From contig JAJFGB010000005.1 of NCBI GenBank assembly GCA_021776335.1, positions 124,001 to 188,000 on the forward strand: DNA of 64,000 nucleotides. The letters are read 5' to 3'. The notes under the pieces were generated by a model. That model had not been told where the DNA came from and ran no database searches. It saw nothing but the letters and a program-made list of their open reading frames with translations. Position numbers and translations under genes: made by a program. This stretch comes from Hyphococcus sp. Its GTDB lineage: Bacteria > Pseudomonadota > Alphaproteobacteria > Caulobacterales > Parvularculaceae. How positions within the stretch are numbered: position 1 is the first letter of the stretch; each line of letters begins with the position of its first letter. Of this stretch, positions 9,246 through 18,294 are shown in pieces.

Positions 9246-10445
9246 TCAGGAGGTAAGAGTTTCGAGGATTGCCGCTGACGGATAGCCGTCTGCTGGTAAT
9301 CCATTGTCTCGTTGCCAGGCGCGCAGCGCGCGTTTGGTGCCAGCGCCGATGATGCCGTCAACGGGCCCCGGATTATAGCCTCGATCAATCAGCGCCTGCT
9401 GCAGGGCTTTGCGCTCTGCAAAAGCGAGTGCGCGGTCGCCTCGAGGCCAGAGTGCGGTAACGGCGCCGCTGCGGCCAGCCGCTTCTTCGCTCAATAGGGA
9501 AACCGCAAGCGCGTAAGCCGTTGAGCGATTGTATTTCAAAATCGCGTCGAAATTTTCGAATGTTAAAAACGCCGGACCGGTGGCGCCCGCCGGCAAGATG
9601 AGACGGCCGCGCATATTCGGATCGAATCTGCCCAATAGGCTGGTCCCGGTTCCGGTTTTGACGCCGCCTGCCGCCCATTCAACAAGCGGCTTGTGAATAT
9701 TGCTATCGGCGAGTGCGTAATCAAACCCGTCTGGCAGCCGCACCTCTGCGCCCCAGGGTTCATTCTGGCGGTACCCTGAAGCGCTTAAATAGTTTGCCGT
9801 TGACGCGAACACATCGCCGAGATTAGTCCAGATATCACGACGTCCATCGCCATCATGGTCAACCGCATAGGTGAGATATGTTGTCGGAATAAACTGTGTG
9901 TGACCCATGGCGCCGGCCCATGAGCCTTTCAACTGTGAGCGTAACGCATAACCATTTTGAATAATTTTTAACGCGCCGATGAGTTGGCTGCGACCATAGC
10001 CGGTGCGCCGTCCCTCAAACGCCAGTGTCGCCAGCGCCTGTATCGCATCATAATTGCCGAGGATTGCGCCATATGAGGATTCAAGCCCCCAGATTGCAGT
10101 GATGATTTCTGCATCAACGCCGTAAGCCTGTTCGATGAGTGATAATAAGGCCCTATGTTCAGCCATTTTTGCGCGCCCATTGTCGATGCGCTGCGCCGAT
10201 ACGGCGCCATCTAAATAATCCCAAATCCTCCGTGAAAATTCAGGCTGATTGTCGTTCAGCTCGTATACGCGCTTATTGATGATGACGCCCTCAAACGCAT
10301 CGGCGATCACCTCGGCGCTGATGCCTGCGGCGGCCGCTTCTGCGCGAAACCCCTCGAGCCAGCTTTCAAAATCGGTTGATTGCGCGGAAGCCGCCCCCGC
10401 AAATGATGCGGCGCAAAAACTAATGACCGCCAGTAATCGTCTCAT
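9246..10445 (-). CDS. Lytic murein transglycosylase, MltB type with peptidoglycan-binding domain
   Basis: Periplasmic enzyme cleaving peptidoglycan with 1,6-anhydro products. A Sec signal peptide ends near residue 22 (GAASAQS). The SLT_2 domain contains IWGLESSYG, where E122 matches the catalytic glutamate, and GAMGHTQFIPTTY. The C-terminal 60 residues (DRGYNPGPVDGIIGAGTKRAL) form a PG_binding_1 domain. There is no lipobox, so it is likely soluble in the periplasm, unlike E. coli MltB. It is transcribed divergently from the M49-like gene. Confidence 0.93.
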   Translation of the reverse strand: MRRLLAVISFCAASFAGAASAQSTDFESWLEGFRAEAAAAGISAEVIADAFEGVIINKRVYELNDNQPEFSRRIWDYLDGAVSAQRIDNGRAKMAEHRALLSLIEQAYGVDAEIITAIWGLESSYGAILGNYDAIQALATLAFEGRRTGYGRSQLIGALKIIQNGYALRSQLKGSWAGAMGHTQFIPTTYLTYAVDHDGDGRRDIWTNLGDVFASTANYLSASGYRQNEPWGAEVRLPDGFDYALADSNIHKPLVEWAAGGVKTGTGTSLLGRFDPNMRGRLILPAGATGPAFLTFENFDAILKYNRSTAYALAVSLLSEEAAGRSGAVTALWPRGDRALAFAERKALQQALIDRGYNPGPVDGIIGAGTKRALRAWQRDNGLPADGYPSAAILETLTS

Positions 10446-10595
10446 CGAGGCCCCTCTGATGGCGCCGTACTCTATAACGCGCCCCGAAAATCAATATTCG
10501 AACCGTACCGCCGCCGCAAGGCGGGAATATGGCGGGCTTTATGCCCCGGCGGCAAGCATCTGCTGAAAATGCAAGTCCGGTGCTTGCGATAGGGT

Positions 10596-10640
10596 CGCAT
10601 CTGCTGGAGCGAAAACCGGTTCCCACTTTTGGTCGGGCGC
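10596..10640. repeat. Short dispersed-repeat core resembling part of the 28.9-kb element
   Basis: The core GAAAACCGGTTCCCACTTTT at 10611-10630 parallels, in reverse complement, AAAAGTGTGAATCGGTTTTC inside the element at 28887-29051, and both are flanked by a GCGCAT/GCAT-like block. It looks like a solo or degenerate member of the same dispersed family. It lies in the gap between two divergent genes, so it could affect their promoters. Family membership is inferred by eye. Confidence 0.45.
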
Positions 10641-10711
10641 TCTAGAGTGCGCCGCAAATAGGGGCTGCCCCTCGGGGCTTTTCGATCATTTGATAATTGA
10701 GGAAAATCTGC

Positions 10712-12400
10712 ATGAACAAGTTTCTGGCCATATCCCTGATTTCGCTCGCTGCGGCCTGCTCACAAGGCGAAAAAGATGCATCGGCGCAACCGGTTGAAGG
10801 CAGTAGCGCAGTTGCAGCGGCGGTTGAACAGTCTCCGTTGCAGGCGATGCGTGACCAGTTTGCCGTCGTGGAGATGGCGCCGGATGTTTCTTTCCTGAGC
10901 GATGAGGACCGCGCGGTCGTCAACAAACTCAATCAAGTCGGCGCATTGATGTCTGAAATCTATCTTCGCCAGCGCAGCGAGGAAAACCCAGCCTGGCGCG
11001 ACGCCATCGCCGATGACGCGTCAGCCGAAAAAGATCTTCTGCTCAATTTATTCGATTTGCATTTTGGCCCCTGGGATACGCTCAACGAAAACAAACCGTT
11101 TTACGGTGATGTCGCTATGCCTGACGGTGCGGCGTTCTACCCTGCGGATATGAGCAAGGAAGAATTCGACCAGTGGATCGCCGATCATCCCGAAGATGAG
11201 GCTGCGTTCAAGAGTGGCTACACGGTCATTCGTCGGGACGGGGACAGGCTCATCGCCATTCCCTATTCGACGCATTACCGCGAATGGCTGGAGCCAGCGG
11301 CGGCGCTTATGCGCGAAGCAGCGGCGATCACGACAAATGATAGCCTTAAAAACTTTTTGACGCTGCGCGCAGAAAGCTTTTTGACAGACGACTACTACGA
11401 GTCTGAAATGGCGTGGATGGACCTCAACGGCCCTATCGAAGCGGCCATCGGACCTTACGAGGTCTATACGGATAATCTCTTCGGTTACAAAACGGCTTAT
11501 GAAGCCTTTGTTACCATCATCAATCCGGAGGAGAGTGCGGCACTCGCGAAATACAAGGATTTTCTTCGTGATATGGAAGCAAATCTTCCGGTCGATGAAA
11601 AGTACAAAAATTTTAAGCGCGGGTTTGAATCGCCCATCGCCGTTACCTATCAGGTTCATGGCGGCGGCGACAATGTGCCGGGCGTTCAGACCATCGCCTT
11701 TAACCTGCCTAATGATGAGCGGGTGCGCGAAGCCAAGGGCGCCAAGAAAGTCATTTTGAACAATGTCCTCGGTGCGAAGTTCGACCGCATATTGGCGCCC
11801 ATGGCGGATATTGTGCTGGTTCCTGAACAGGCGGCGCTCTTGAAAAAGGCGCATATGTCCAACAAGACCCTGTTTCACGAACTCTCGCACAGCCTTGGAC
11901 CGGGGACGATTACCGTTGACGGCGAAGAGACGACGGTCAATGCGCAGCTTCAGGAACTCTACTCGCCCATCGAGGAAGGCAAGGCCGACATTATGGGCGG
12001 CTACAATGTGCTTTACATGATGGCGCGCGGCGAAATCCCTGACACCGAAAAGGAAAGCTATCTCGCGACGCATTTTGTCGGGCTGTTCCGATCCATGCGG
12101 TTCGGTGTTGCCGCTGCTCATGCACGCGGCGCAGCGTTTCAATATACCTACTTCAAAGACGCAGGCGCCTTTGAATGGGATGGCAATGAAAACAAATACC
12201 GTCTTGATTTTGCGGCGCTGGAAAATGCGATTTCAGATCTTACCCGTGACGTTGTGATCCTTCAGGCCAATGGCGACTATGACGCGGCAAAAGCATTTCT
12301 CGATCAATATACGGTTCTTGACGCGAACGCCAAAGCCGCGATTGCGGCGCTAACGGATTTGCCTGTGGATATTCAGCCAGTTTATGCGGATGAGCTTTGA
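10712..12400 (+). CDS. Dipeptidyl-peptidase III-like (M49-type) zinc metallopeptidase lipoprotein
   Basis: A 562-residue predicted lipoprotein: short hydrophobic signal and lipobox LAAAC with acylated C16. Zinc-site motifs are HELSH (H389, E390, H393) and, 28 residues on, EEGKAD (E421/E422), resembling the HEXXGH and EEXXAE pair of M49 dipeptidyl-peptidase III but with a one-residue-shorter HExxH. Bacterial DPP3-family homologues of this kind exist; the substrate is unknown. An upstream in-frame TTG is ignored because TGAGGAAAA serves as ribosome binding site for the ATG. Its stop overlaps the start of the following serine hydrolase (TGATG), implying coupled expression. An N-terminal low-complexity linker follows the lipobox. 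Confidence 0.82.
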   Translation: MNKFLAISLISLAAACSQGEKDASAQPVEGSSAVAAAVEQSPLQAMRDQFAVVEMAPDVSFLSDEDRAVVNKLNQVGALMSEIYLRQRSEENPAWRDAIADDASAEKDLLLNLFDLHFGPWDTLNENKPFYGDVAMPDGAAFYPADMSKEEFDQWIADHPEDEAAFKSGYTVIRRDGDRLIAIPYSTHYREWLEPAAALMREAAAITTNDSLKNFLTLRAESFLTDDYYESEMAWMDLNGPIEAAIGPYEVYTDNLFGYKTAYEAFVTIINPEESAALAKYKDFLRDMEANLPVDEKYKNFKRGFESPIAVTYQVHGGGDNVPGVQTIAFNLPNDERVREAKGAKKVILNNVLGAKFDRILAPMADIVLVPEQAALLKKAHMSNKTLFHELSHSLGPGTITVDGEETTVNAQLQELYSPIEEGKADIMGGYNVLYMMARGEIPDTEKESYLATHFVGLFRSMRFGVAAAHARGAAFQYTYFKDAGAFEWDGNENKYRLDFAALENAISDLTRDVVILQANGDYDAAKAFLDQYTVLDANAKAAIAALTDLPVDIQPVYADEL

Positions 12401-13782
12401 TGCGCCAAATGTTAAAAAAAACCGTTCTGACGATTGGTGTTTCTCTCTTGTGCAATGCGGCGTTTGCGCAAAACGCTGATCGGTCCCATCTGTCGCTTGT
12501 GGCTGGCTACAAGGCGGCCTTTACCTGTTCGGCGCATTTCAATGCAGGCCGCACAGTTGAGCAGATTGCTGGTGACGAGCTCAATCGTATCTATCGGGGC
12601 TATCGTGATGCGCTGGCGGATTTGCCGGATGCGGTGATCGATGAGAAGAAGAAGAGAGTGTCGGTCACTTATCTCGACGGTGCGCCGCCGCGTATCGCGC
12701 AATGGCGGCCGTATTTGGGCTGTGCGCAATTGCCGACGCGATCATCTGCATCGGCGGCGAAGAAGCTCCCCGTCGTCGCCATCAAACAAAATCGCGCTTT
12801 ACCAAGGCCTTTGGCCGAGGCGATGACGGATAGTGCTGAAGTGCTTGGTATTGTTTCAAGCGCTTTCGACCGTTCGACTTATGGCGAAGGCACAGAGACA
12901 ACGGCGGTGCTGGTCGTCAAGGATGACGCCATCATCGCGGAGAAATATCGCGACGGCTTTGACGCCGAGACGCCGCAGCGCACCTGGTCCGTTGCGAAAT
13001 CTATCGCCGCTACGATCATTGGCGCGGCGGTGGAGGACGGCATGATCGCCGTCGACAAGCCGACAGGACTGGCCGCCTGGTCTTCGCCGGGCGATCCGCG
13101 CGGGGCGATCAGTCTTCAAAACCTCTTGCAGATGTCGAGTGGTCTCACGTCACTTACAGCGGGTAATCGTACTGATGATGTTTATTTCGGCGGCGGCCGT
13201 GTCGTTGATCATGCCATCACAAATCGTCTTGTCGCGGAGCCGGGGACGCGCTGGCGTTACGCCAATAATGACACGATGATTGCGATGCATGCGCTTCGCG
13301 AACGCATGGACAACGATAAGGCGTTTCTTGAGTATCCCTTCAGCGAAGTTCTCCTGCCCCTCGGTATGGACCGCACCTTCCTGGAGACCGACTGGAACGG
13401 TGACTTCATTTTGTCGAGCCAGGTTTGGACGACTGCGCGCGATCTTGCGCGGCTGGGTATTCTCTATCTCAATGACGGTGTCTGGAACGGCAAACGCATC
13501 TTGCCGGAAGGCTGGGCGGCCTATGTCGCTACACCGGCGCCGGATCAGCCGGGACCTCGCGCCAATGGCAATCCGAGTCCCGGCTACGGCGCCCAGTTCT
13601 GGCTTTATGATGAAAGCTGGGGTCTGCCCGATGGGACTTATGCGGCAAGAGGCAATCGCGGCCAGTATCTGGTGATTATTCCGTCGCGAAATGTGCTGGT
13701 TGTTCGGCGCGGTTTCGATGATGGCGGTGGATTTGATGTCGCGAAATTCGCCAGCGATATCTTGGCGGCGTTGCCGGAGTAG
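12400..13782 (+). CDS. Secreted serine hydrolase, beta-lactamase class C-like
   Basis: 460 residues with a Sec signal peptide (cleavage after AAFAQ). The beta-lactamase/D-Ala-D-Ala-peptidase fold is shown by SVAK (S197, K200) as SxxK motif and YAN (Y287) as YxN motif. A region of about 100 residues rich in short predicted helices precedes the fold. Family members include 6-aminohexanoate-dimer hydrolase and esterase EstB; true beta-lactam resistance is not implied. The ATG overlaps the stop of the M49-like peptidase by one base, so both are likely made together and may act on the same peptide or amide substrate in the envelope; this is inference. Confidence 0.86.
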   Translation: MRQMLKKTVLTIGVSLLCNAAFAQNADRSHLSLVAGYKAAFTCSAHFNAGRTVEQIAGDELNRIYRGYRDALADLPDAVIDEKKKRVSVTYLDGAPPRIAQWRPYLGCAQLPTRSSASAAKKLPVVAIKQNRALPRPLAEAMTDSAEVLGIVSSAFDRSTYGEGTETTAVLVVKDDAIIAEKYRDGFDAETPQRTWSVAKSIAATIIGAAVEDGMIAVDKPTGLAAWSSPGDPRGAISLQNLLQMSSGLTSLTAGNRTDDVYFGGGRVVDHAITNRLVAEPGTRWRYANNDTMIAMHALRERMDNDKAFLEYPFSEVLLPLGMDRTFLETDWNGDFILSSQVWTTARDLARLGILYLNDGVWNGKRILPEGWAAYVATPAPDQPGPRANGNPSPGYGAQFWLYDESWGLPDGTYAARGNRGQYLVIIPSRNVLVVRRGFDDGGGFDVAKFASDILAALPE

Positions 13783-13908
13783 CGTTTCTTTTTCATCTAT
13801 TCAGCAACCTCCCTAACTAAAGTAAGGGTTGCCGCCGGTCATTCGACAGTCACGAATGGATGTGGCTTTTCTTATCTCCCGCGCTCGCGATGCAAAGGAG
13901 AGTAAGAA

Positions 13909-14844
13909 ATGGCGCGTTACAGAAACGCCCTGCCGCAATTGGGCGATGATTTATTCCTGACTGACGGCGGTATGGAAACTGTTCTGGTTTTTCATGAGGG
14001 GATCGATCTTCCGCATTTTGCGGCCATCGATTTGATGAAAAGCAAAACGGGCCGTGATGCTGCGCGCGCCTATTACGAGCGTTACGCGGACATCGCCTTC
14101 AGGCACAATCGCGGGTTTATTCTTGAAAGCCCCACATGGCGCGGGAGTATGGATTGGGGCGAGAAACTCGGATGTGATAAGGGTCAGCTCGAAGCGCTTA
14201 ACGCAAATGCAATCGCATTGCTCGCAGAAGTGCGCGGTGCGCTGCCATCACAGCAGCCCATGGTCATTTCCGGCTGTATCGGTCCGCGTGGTGACGGTTA
14301 TGATCCGGGCGCGGTCATGAGTAAAAAAGAGGCTGAAGCCTATCACGGGTTTCAGGCTGATATTTTTGCAAGGACGCAAGCGGACATGATCACCGCAATG
14401 ACCATCACCAATACGCCGGAAGCGATTGGTATTGCCCGGGCCGCCTCTTCGGCGGGCATGCCGGCGGTTATTTCCTTCACCGTCGAGACGGATGGAAAAC
14501 TGCCCACCGGTCAGCCGCTTGGCGAAGCGATCATGGAAACCGATTTCGAAAGCACAACCGCACCTGCCTATTACATGATCAACTGCGCGCATCCCACGCA
14601 TTTTGCCCATGTTCTTGAGAAGGGTGAACCTTGGCTTGGCCGGCTTAAAGGGCTTCGTGCGAACGCCTCAAAATGCAGCCACGCTGAACTTGATGAGGCT
14701 GAGACGCTCGACGATGGCGATCCGCTTGAGCTTGGCCGTGAGAACGCTGAATTGCGCCGGCTATTGCCCGGCCTGACAGTGCTTGGCGGATGTTGTGGCA
14801 CCGATCATCGCCATGTGGAGGCGATCGCAAAAGCCGCCGCTTAA
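13909..14844 (+). CDS. Homocysteine S-methyltransferase family protein
   Basis: 311-residue zinc-dependent methyltransferase of the betaine-homocysteine/S-methylmethionine-homocysteine methyltransferase family. The three zinc ligands are present: C226 in MINCAHP and C295-C296 in LGGCCGTD. The N-terminal LTDGGMETVLVFHEG is the typical strand with substrate-binding Gly/Asp. A strong AAGGAGA ribosome binding site precedes the ATG. The methyl donor (S-methylmethionine, betaine or SAM) is not readable. It stands alone, convergent with the leucine operon, and the nearby trans-sulfuration genes also use homocysteine. Confidence 0.9.
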   Translation: MARYRNALPQLGDDLFLTDGGMETVLVFHEGIDLPHFAAIDLMKSKTGRDAARAYYERYADIAFRHNRGFILESPTWRGSMDWGEKLGCDKGQLEALNANAIALLAEVRGALPSQQPMVISGCIGPRGDGYDPGAVMSKKEAEAYHGFQADIFARTQADMITAMTITNTPEAIGIARAASSAGMPAVISFTVETDGKLPTGQPLGEAIMETDFESTTAPAYYMINCAHPTHFAHVLEKGEPWLGRLKGLRANASKCSHAELDEAETLDDGDPLELGRENAELRRLLPGLTVLGGCCGTDHRHVEAIAKAAA

Positions 14845-14851
14845 ATCCGCG

Positions 14852-15760
14852 TTACATCTTTTGAATGGTCGCCGCCGTCTTTGCGTTTGTAACTTTCGAC
14901 GCCGGGTGGCGGCCAAGTTTTTCAGAAACCCAAACGCTGGTCCTGATCAGCGCGTTAAGGTCGGCGCCGGTATCAAATCCGGAACGCTCAAGCATATAGA
15001 TAACATCTTCGGTCGCCACGTTGCCCGATGCGCCGGGCGCATAGGGACAACCCCCAAGCCCCGAAACAGAACTGTCAAATGTCCGGACGCCTTCTTCAAG
15101 CGCTGCAAATATATTGGTGAGCGCCTGGCCGTAGGTATCGTGGAAATGCCCGGACAGCGCTGTGACTGGAACTTCGCTTGCGACAGCGCGAATCATTGCG
15201 CGCGCTTCGCCAGCAGCGCCGACGCCGATCGTATCGCCGAGGGAAATTTCATAACACCCCATCTCAAACAGCGCTTTTGAAACACGCATCACATTATCGA
15301 GCGGCACTTTGCCTTCATAAGGGCAACCAAGAACACAGGAAACATAGCCACGCACCCTGACGCCGTCAGTTTTTGCCGCTTCTATAACCGGCTTGAAGCG
15401 TTCAAGGCTTTCAGCGATGGAGGCGTTGATATTTTTCTTTGAAAAGCTTTCTGACGCGGCGCCGAAAACCGCCACCGTGTCGACTTTGCCCGCGCGCGCG
15501 CCTTCGTAGCCTCTCATATTAGGCGTCAACACCGGATAGGAAACGCCGGGCGCTCGTTTGATCGTCGCCAGCACGTCGTCGGACGCCGCCATTTGCGGCA
15601 CCCATTTCGGCGAGACAAAGGCGCCCGCCTCAACAGTTTTCAAGCCGGCATCAGCAAGCTGTTCGATCAGCGCAACTTTCGTTGCGACATCGATGGTCTG
15701 CTTTTCATTTTGCAGCCCGTCGCGGGGGCCGACTTCGACAATATTTACATGATTGCTCAT
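14852..15760 (-). CDS. Hydroxymethylglutaryl-CoA lyase
   Basis: Last step of leucine degradation: HMG-CoA to acetyl-CoA and acetoacetate. The HMGL-like TIM barrel starts with EVGPRDGLQNE (metal-binding Asp and Arg), has SGHFHDTYG with metal His residues, and the C-terminal signature GLGGCPYAPGASGNVATED whose Cys is catalytic. The 302-residue length fits bacterial HMG-CoA lyases (LiuE/MvaB). The start overlaps the mccA stop by four bases, making it the last gene of the leucine operon. Confidence 0.95.
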   Translation of the reverse strand: MSNHVNIVEVGPRDGLQNEKQTIDVATKVALIEQLADAGLKTVEAGAFVSPKWVPQMAASDDVLATIKRAPGVSYPVLTPNMRGYEGARAGKVDTVAVFGAASESFSKKNINASIAESLERFKPVIEAAKTDGVRVRGYVSCVLGCPYEGKVPLDNVMRVSKALFEMGCYEISLGDTIGVGAAGEARAMIRAVASEVPVTALSGHFHDTYGQALTNIFAALEEGVRTFDSSVSGLGGCPYAPGASGNVATEDVIYMLERSGFDTGADLNALIRTSVWVSEKLGRHPASKVTNAKTAATIQKM

Positions 15761-17766
15761 GCACTCTCCTCAAACGCCACGAGCAGGTCTCCGTCCTTCA
15801 CCTGATCGCCGGGATTAAAGTTATAGGCTTTAACGACGCCGTCATAGGGCGCCTTGATGGCGTGCTCCATCTTCATCGCTTCCATCACCAGCAGCGGCGC
15901 GCCGGCTTCGACACTATCTCCGGGTTGTGCCGACAACAACGTAATCACACCTGGCATGGGCGCCGTCAGGGAGCCTTCGCTTGAGTGATGGGCCGAGATA
16001 CCTTGAAGTGGGTTCGGAAATGTAACATCCCAATGATTAGCGCCGATCCAGATGCGCAGCCCGTCTCCATGCGGCGCCGCGAAGGCTGTGAGGCTTTCGC
16101 CGTCAACTGAAATCCGTATGCCGCCATCGGTGTCAGCGTGGCCTGAAAAGGAAAAATTGATCGGCGGCAAAGGATCATGACCGTCGCGGCGCGATGCAGC
16201 GGCGGCATCGGGTTCGAGCGTTGCGTCAAACATTTCGCCTTTGCGCGACAGGCGCAGGATCGCCGGGACGTCGTCATGTTCCATCCACAAAATCTCGCGA
16301 TGTGGGCGGTTGAGGCGAAACCCCGTAAGCATCGGCCATGGATCGTCGCTGGCGATCACAGAAACGCGGCGTTTCCATAGCGCCGCGGAGGCCCATATTT
16401 TCGGGCCGATGCTTTCGTTGGCAAACAGCGTATCATGGTGGTCGTCGATAAAGCGTGTTGAGACATTGCCTTCGATAAAATCCGGCGATGCAGCGAGGGC
16501 GTGAAGAAAGGCTGCGTTGGTTTCCAGACCGGCAACACGGGTTTCCGACAACGTTGAGCGCATGGCCCCAAGGGCCTCCGTGCGCGTTAGCCCATGGGTG
16601 ATCACTTTTGCGATCATCGGATCGTAAAAAGGGGTGATCGCCTGACTTTCTTCAACGCCGGAATCGATCCGCGCCAGTTTGTCAGGCAGGCGTAGGGTCG
16701 TCAGCGTGCCGATGGAGGGAGCAAAATTCTGCGCCGGGTTTTCCGCATAAAGCCGCGCCTCAAAGGCATGACCTTGTTCACGGATGCTGTCCTGCGCTAG
16801 CGGCAGACCCTCGCCGGATGCAATGCGCAGCTGCCATTCGACAAAATCAAGTCCGGTGATCATTTCAGAGATCGGATGTTCGACCTGCAGCCGCGTATTC
16901 ATTTCCATGAAATAAACGGCGTCGTCACCATCATAGAGAAACTCGACCGTACCGGCGCCGCGATAATCTACGGCCTTGCCGGCTTCGACGCCGGCCTGCA
17001 GTAATTTTTTGCGTATCGCTTCCGGCATGTTGGGCGCAGGGGCTTCCTCAATGACTTTCTGATGGCGGCGCTGCACTGAGCAATCACGCTCAAACATGTG
17101 CACAACATTGCCGTCGCCGTCGCCAAAAATCTGCACTTCCACGTGACGGGCGCGGGCAATATATTTTTCGATCAGGAACCTGTCATCGCCAAAGGCGGAT
17201 TTTGCTTCACGCTGTGCAGATTTCAGCGCCTCTTCGAGATCACTTTCTTTTTCGACCAGCCGCATGCCCTTGCCGCCGCCACCTGCTGTTGCTTTTAGGA
17301 GCACCGGATAGCCGATGCGTTTGGCTTCTTTTGTAAACGTTTTGATCGACTGATTTTCGCCCTGATAGCCGGGGGTCGTCGGCACCTTTGCCGCTTCCAT
17401 CAAATCCTTCGCCGCTGATTTTGACCCCATGGCGCGAATGGTTTTTGCGGTGGGTCCGATAAAGATGAGGCCCGCTTTTTCCAGCGCTTCGGCAAACTCA
17501 GCATTTTCCGATAAAAATCCGTAACCGGGATGCACGGCTTCCGCACCGGTTTGCTTGACGGCTTCGAGAATTTTTTCGGCCCGCAAATAACTTTCCGTCG
17601 CGGGGGAGGGGCCAATATGAACCGCCTCGTCGCAGGTCCTTACATGGGGTGCGCTGGCGTCAGCATCAGAATAAACCGCAACGGTTGCAATGCCCATGCG
17701 CCGCGCAGTTTTGGCAATGCGGCAGGCGATTTCTCCGCGATTGGCGATGAGGATTTTTTTGAACAT
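15757..17766 (-). CDS. Methylcrotonyl-CoA carboxylase biotin-containing alpha subunit
   Basis: Biotin carboxylase plus biotin carrier subunit of an acyl-CoA carboxylase, 669 residues. It has the N-terminal ILIANRGEIACRI fold, the ATP-grasp region with a glycine loop (KATAGGGGKGMRL) and carboxylase core, a middle BT-like domain, and a C-terminal biotinyl domain with K632 in MEAMKMEH as the biotin site. Context with a carboxyltransferase subunit, a hydratase and HMG-CoA lyase identifies it as 3-methylcrotonyl-CoA carboxylase rather than propionyl- or acetyl-CoA carboxylase. Confidence 0.93.
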   Translation of the reverse strand: MFKKILIANRGEIACRIAKTARRMGIATVAVYSDADASAPHVRTCDEAVHIGPSPATESYLRAEKILEAVKQTGAEAVHPGYGFLSENAEFAEALEKAGLIFIGPTAKTIRAMGSKSAAKDLMEAAKVPTTPGYQGENQSIKTFTKEAKRIGYPVLLKATAGGGGKGMRLVEKESDLEEALKSAQREAKSAFGDDRFLIEKYIARARHVEVQIFGDGDGNVVHMFERDCSVQRRHQKVIEEAPAPNMPEAIRKKLLQAGVEAGKAVDYRGAGTVEFLYDGDDAVYFMEMNTRLQVEHPISEMITGLDFVEWQLRIASGEGLPLAQDSIREQGHAFEARLYAENPAQNFAPSIGTLTTLRLPDKLARIDSGVEESQAITPFYDPMIAKVITHGLTRTEALGAMRSTLSETRVAGLETNAAFLHALAASPDFIEGNVSTRFIDDHHDTLFANESIGPKIWASAALWKRRVSVIASDDPWPMLTGFRLNRPHREILWMEHDDVPAILRLSRKGEMFDATLEPDAAAASRRDGHDPLPPINFSFSGHADTDGGIRISVDGESLTAFAAPHGDGLRIWIGANHWDVTFPNPLQGISAHHSSEGSLTAPMPGVITLLSAQPGDSVEAGAPLLVMEAMKMEHAIKAPYDGVVKAYNFNPGDQVKDGDLLVAFEESA

Positions 17767-17778
17767 TTGTTCGCCCGG

Positions 17779-18294
17779 TTAAAGTTCCGAAAATGCAGAA
17801 TGATAGTCAATCTTATATGCGTCATTGCCGGCGACATCGGCATAGTCAATCAACTGAAAAGCGTCGCCTGCATCCATCGCTGCCCAGGATATGTTGAATT
17901 TCGACGCCGGCTCAAAACCAAAGCGGCCATAATATGCCGGCTCGCCAAGGACAACGATTAATGCGGCGTCACGGGCCTGGCAAGAATTGAGGCCATATTC
18001 AACGAGCGCGTTGCCGACGCCCTTGCTTTGATAGCCAGGCGTGACGGCGAGGGGCGCCAACCCGAGCAGCAAACCACCGATGGCGGGTTTTGCTGTCACC
18101 TCACTGAACGCGCAATAACCGACGATCTCGTCATCCTGCACCGCTATAAATTCCAGCGTCACGGCGTCCGCAGCCCACAATTTTTTGACAAGTTGCGCTT
18201 CATCATCACGTCCGAAGGCGGCGTTGACAACCGAAAGGATGAAAGGCCGATCAGTTTCGTTTGCTGACCCTACGGCGTGTGTGCCGCCACTCAC
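17779..18294 (-). CDS. GNAT family N-acetyltransferase
   Basis: 171-residue acetyltransferase with the GNAT acetyl-CoA loop (VTPGYQSKGVGNALVEYGL) and the PAYYGRFGFEPASKF segment typical of the YhbS-like subgroup. The GTG start overlaps the hydratase stop (GTGA), so it is co-translated within the leucine operon between the hydratase and mccA. Its substrate is unknown. It could acetylate an operon enzyme or a small molecule, but could also be an unrelated passenger. Confidence 0.88.
   Translation of the reverse strand: MSGGTHAVGSANETDRPFILSVVNAAFGRDDEAQLVKKLWAADAVTLEFIAVQDDEIVGYCAFSEVTAKPAIGGLLLGLAPLAVTPGYQSKGVGNALVEYGLNSCQARDAALIVVLGEPAYYGRFGFEPASKFNISWAAMDAGDAFQLIDYADVAGNDAYKIDYHSAFSEL

Noticed and set aside
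11048-12142. 364-codon open frame antisense to the M49-like gene
   Set aside because: Composition shadow; the sense gene has a signal, lipobox and zinc motifs.
13803-13831. Hairpin GCAACC...GGTTGC upstream of the homocysteine methyltransferase, considered as SAM riboswitch
   Set aside because: No match to SAM-I, SAM-II or SAH aptamer patterns that I can see; may be a weak terminator.
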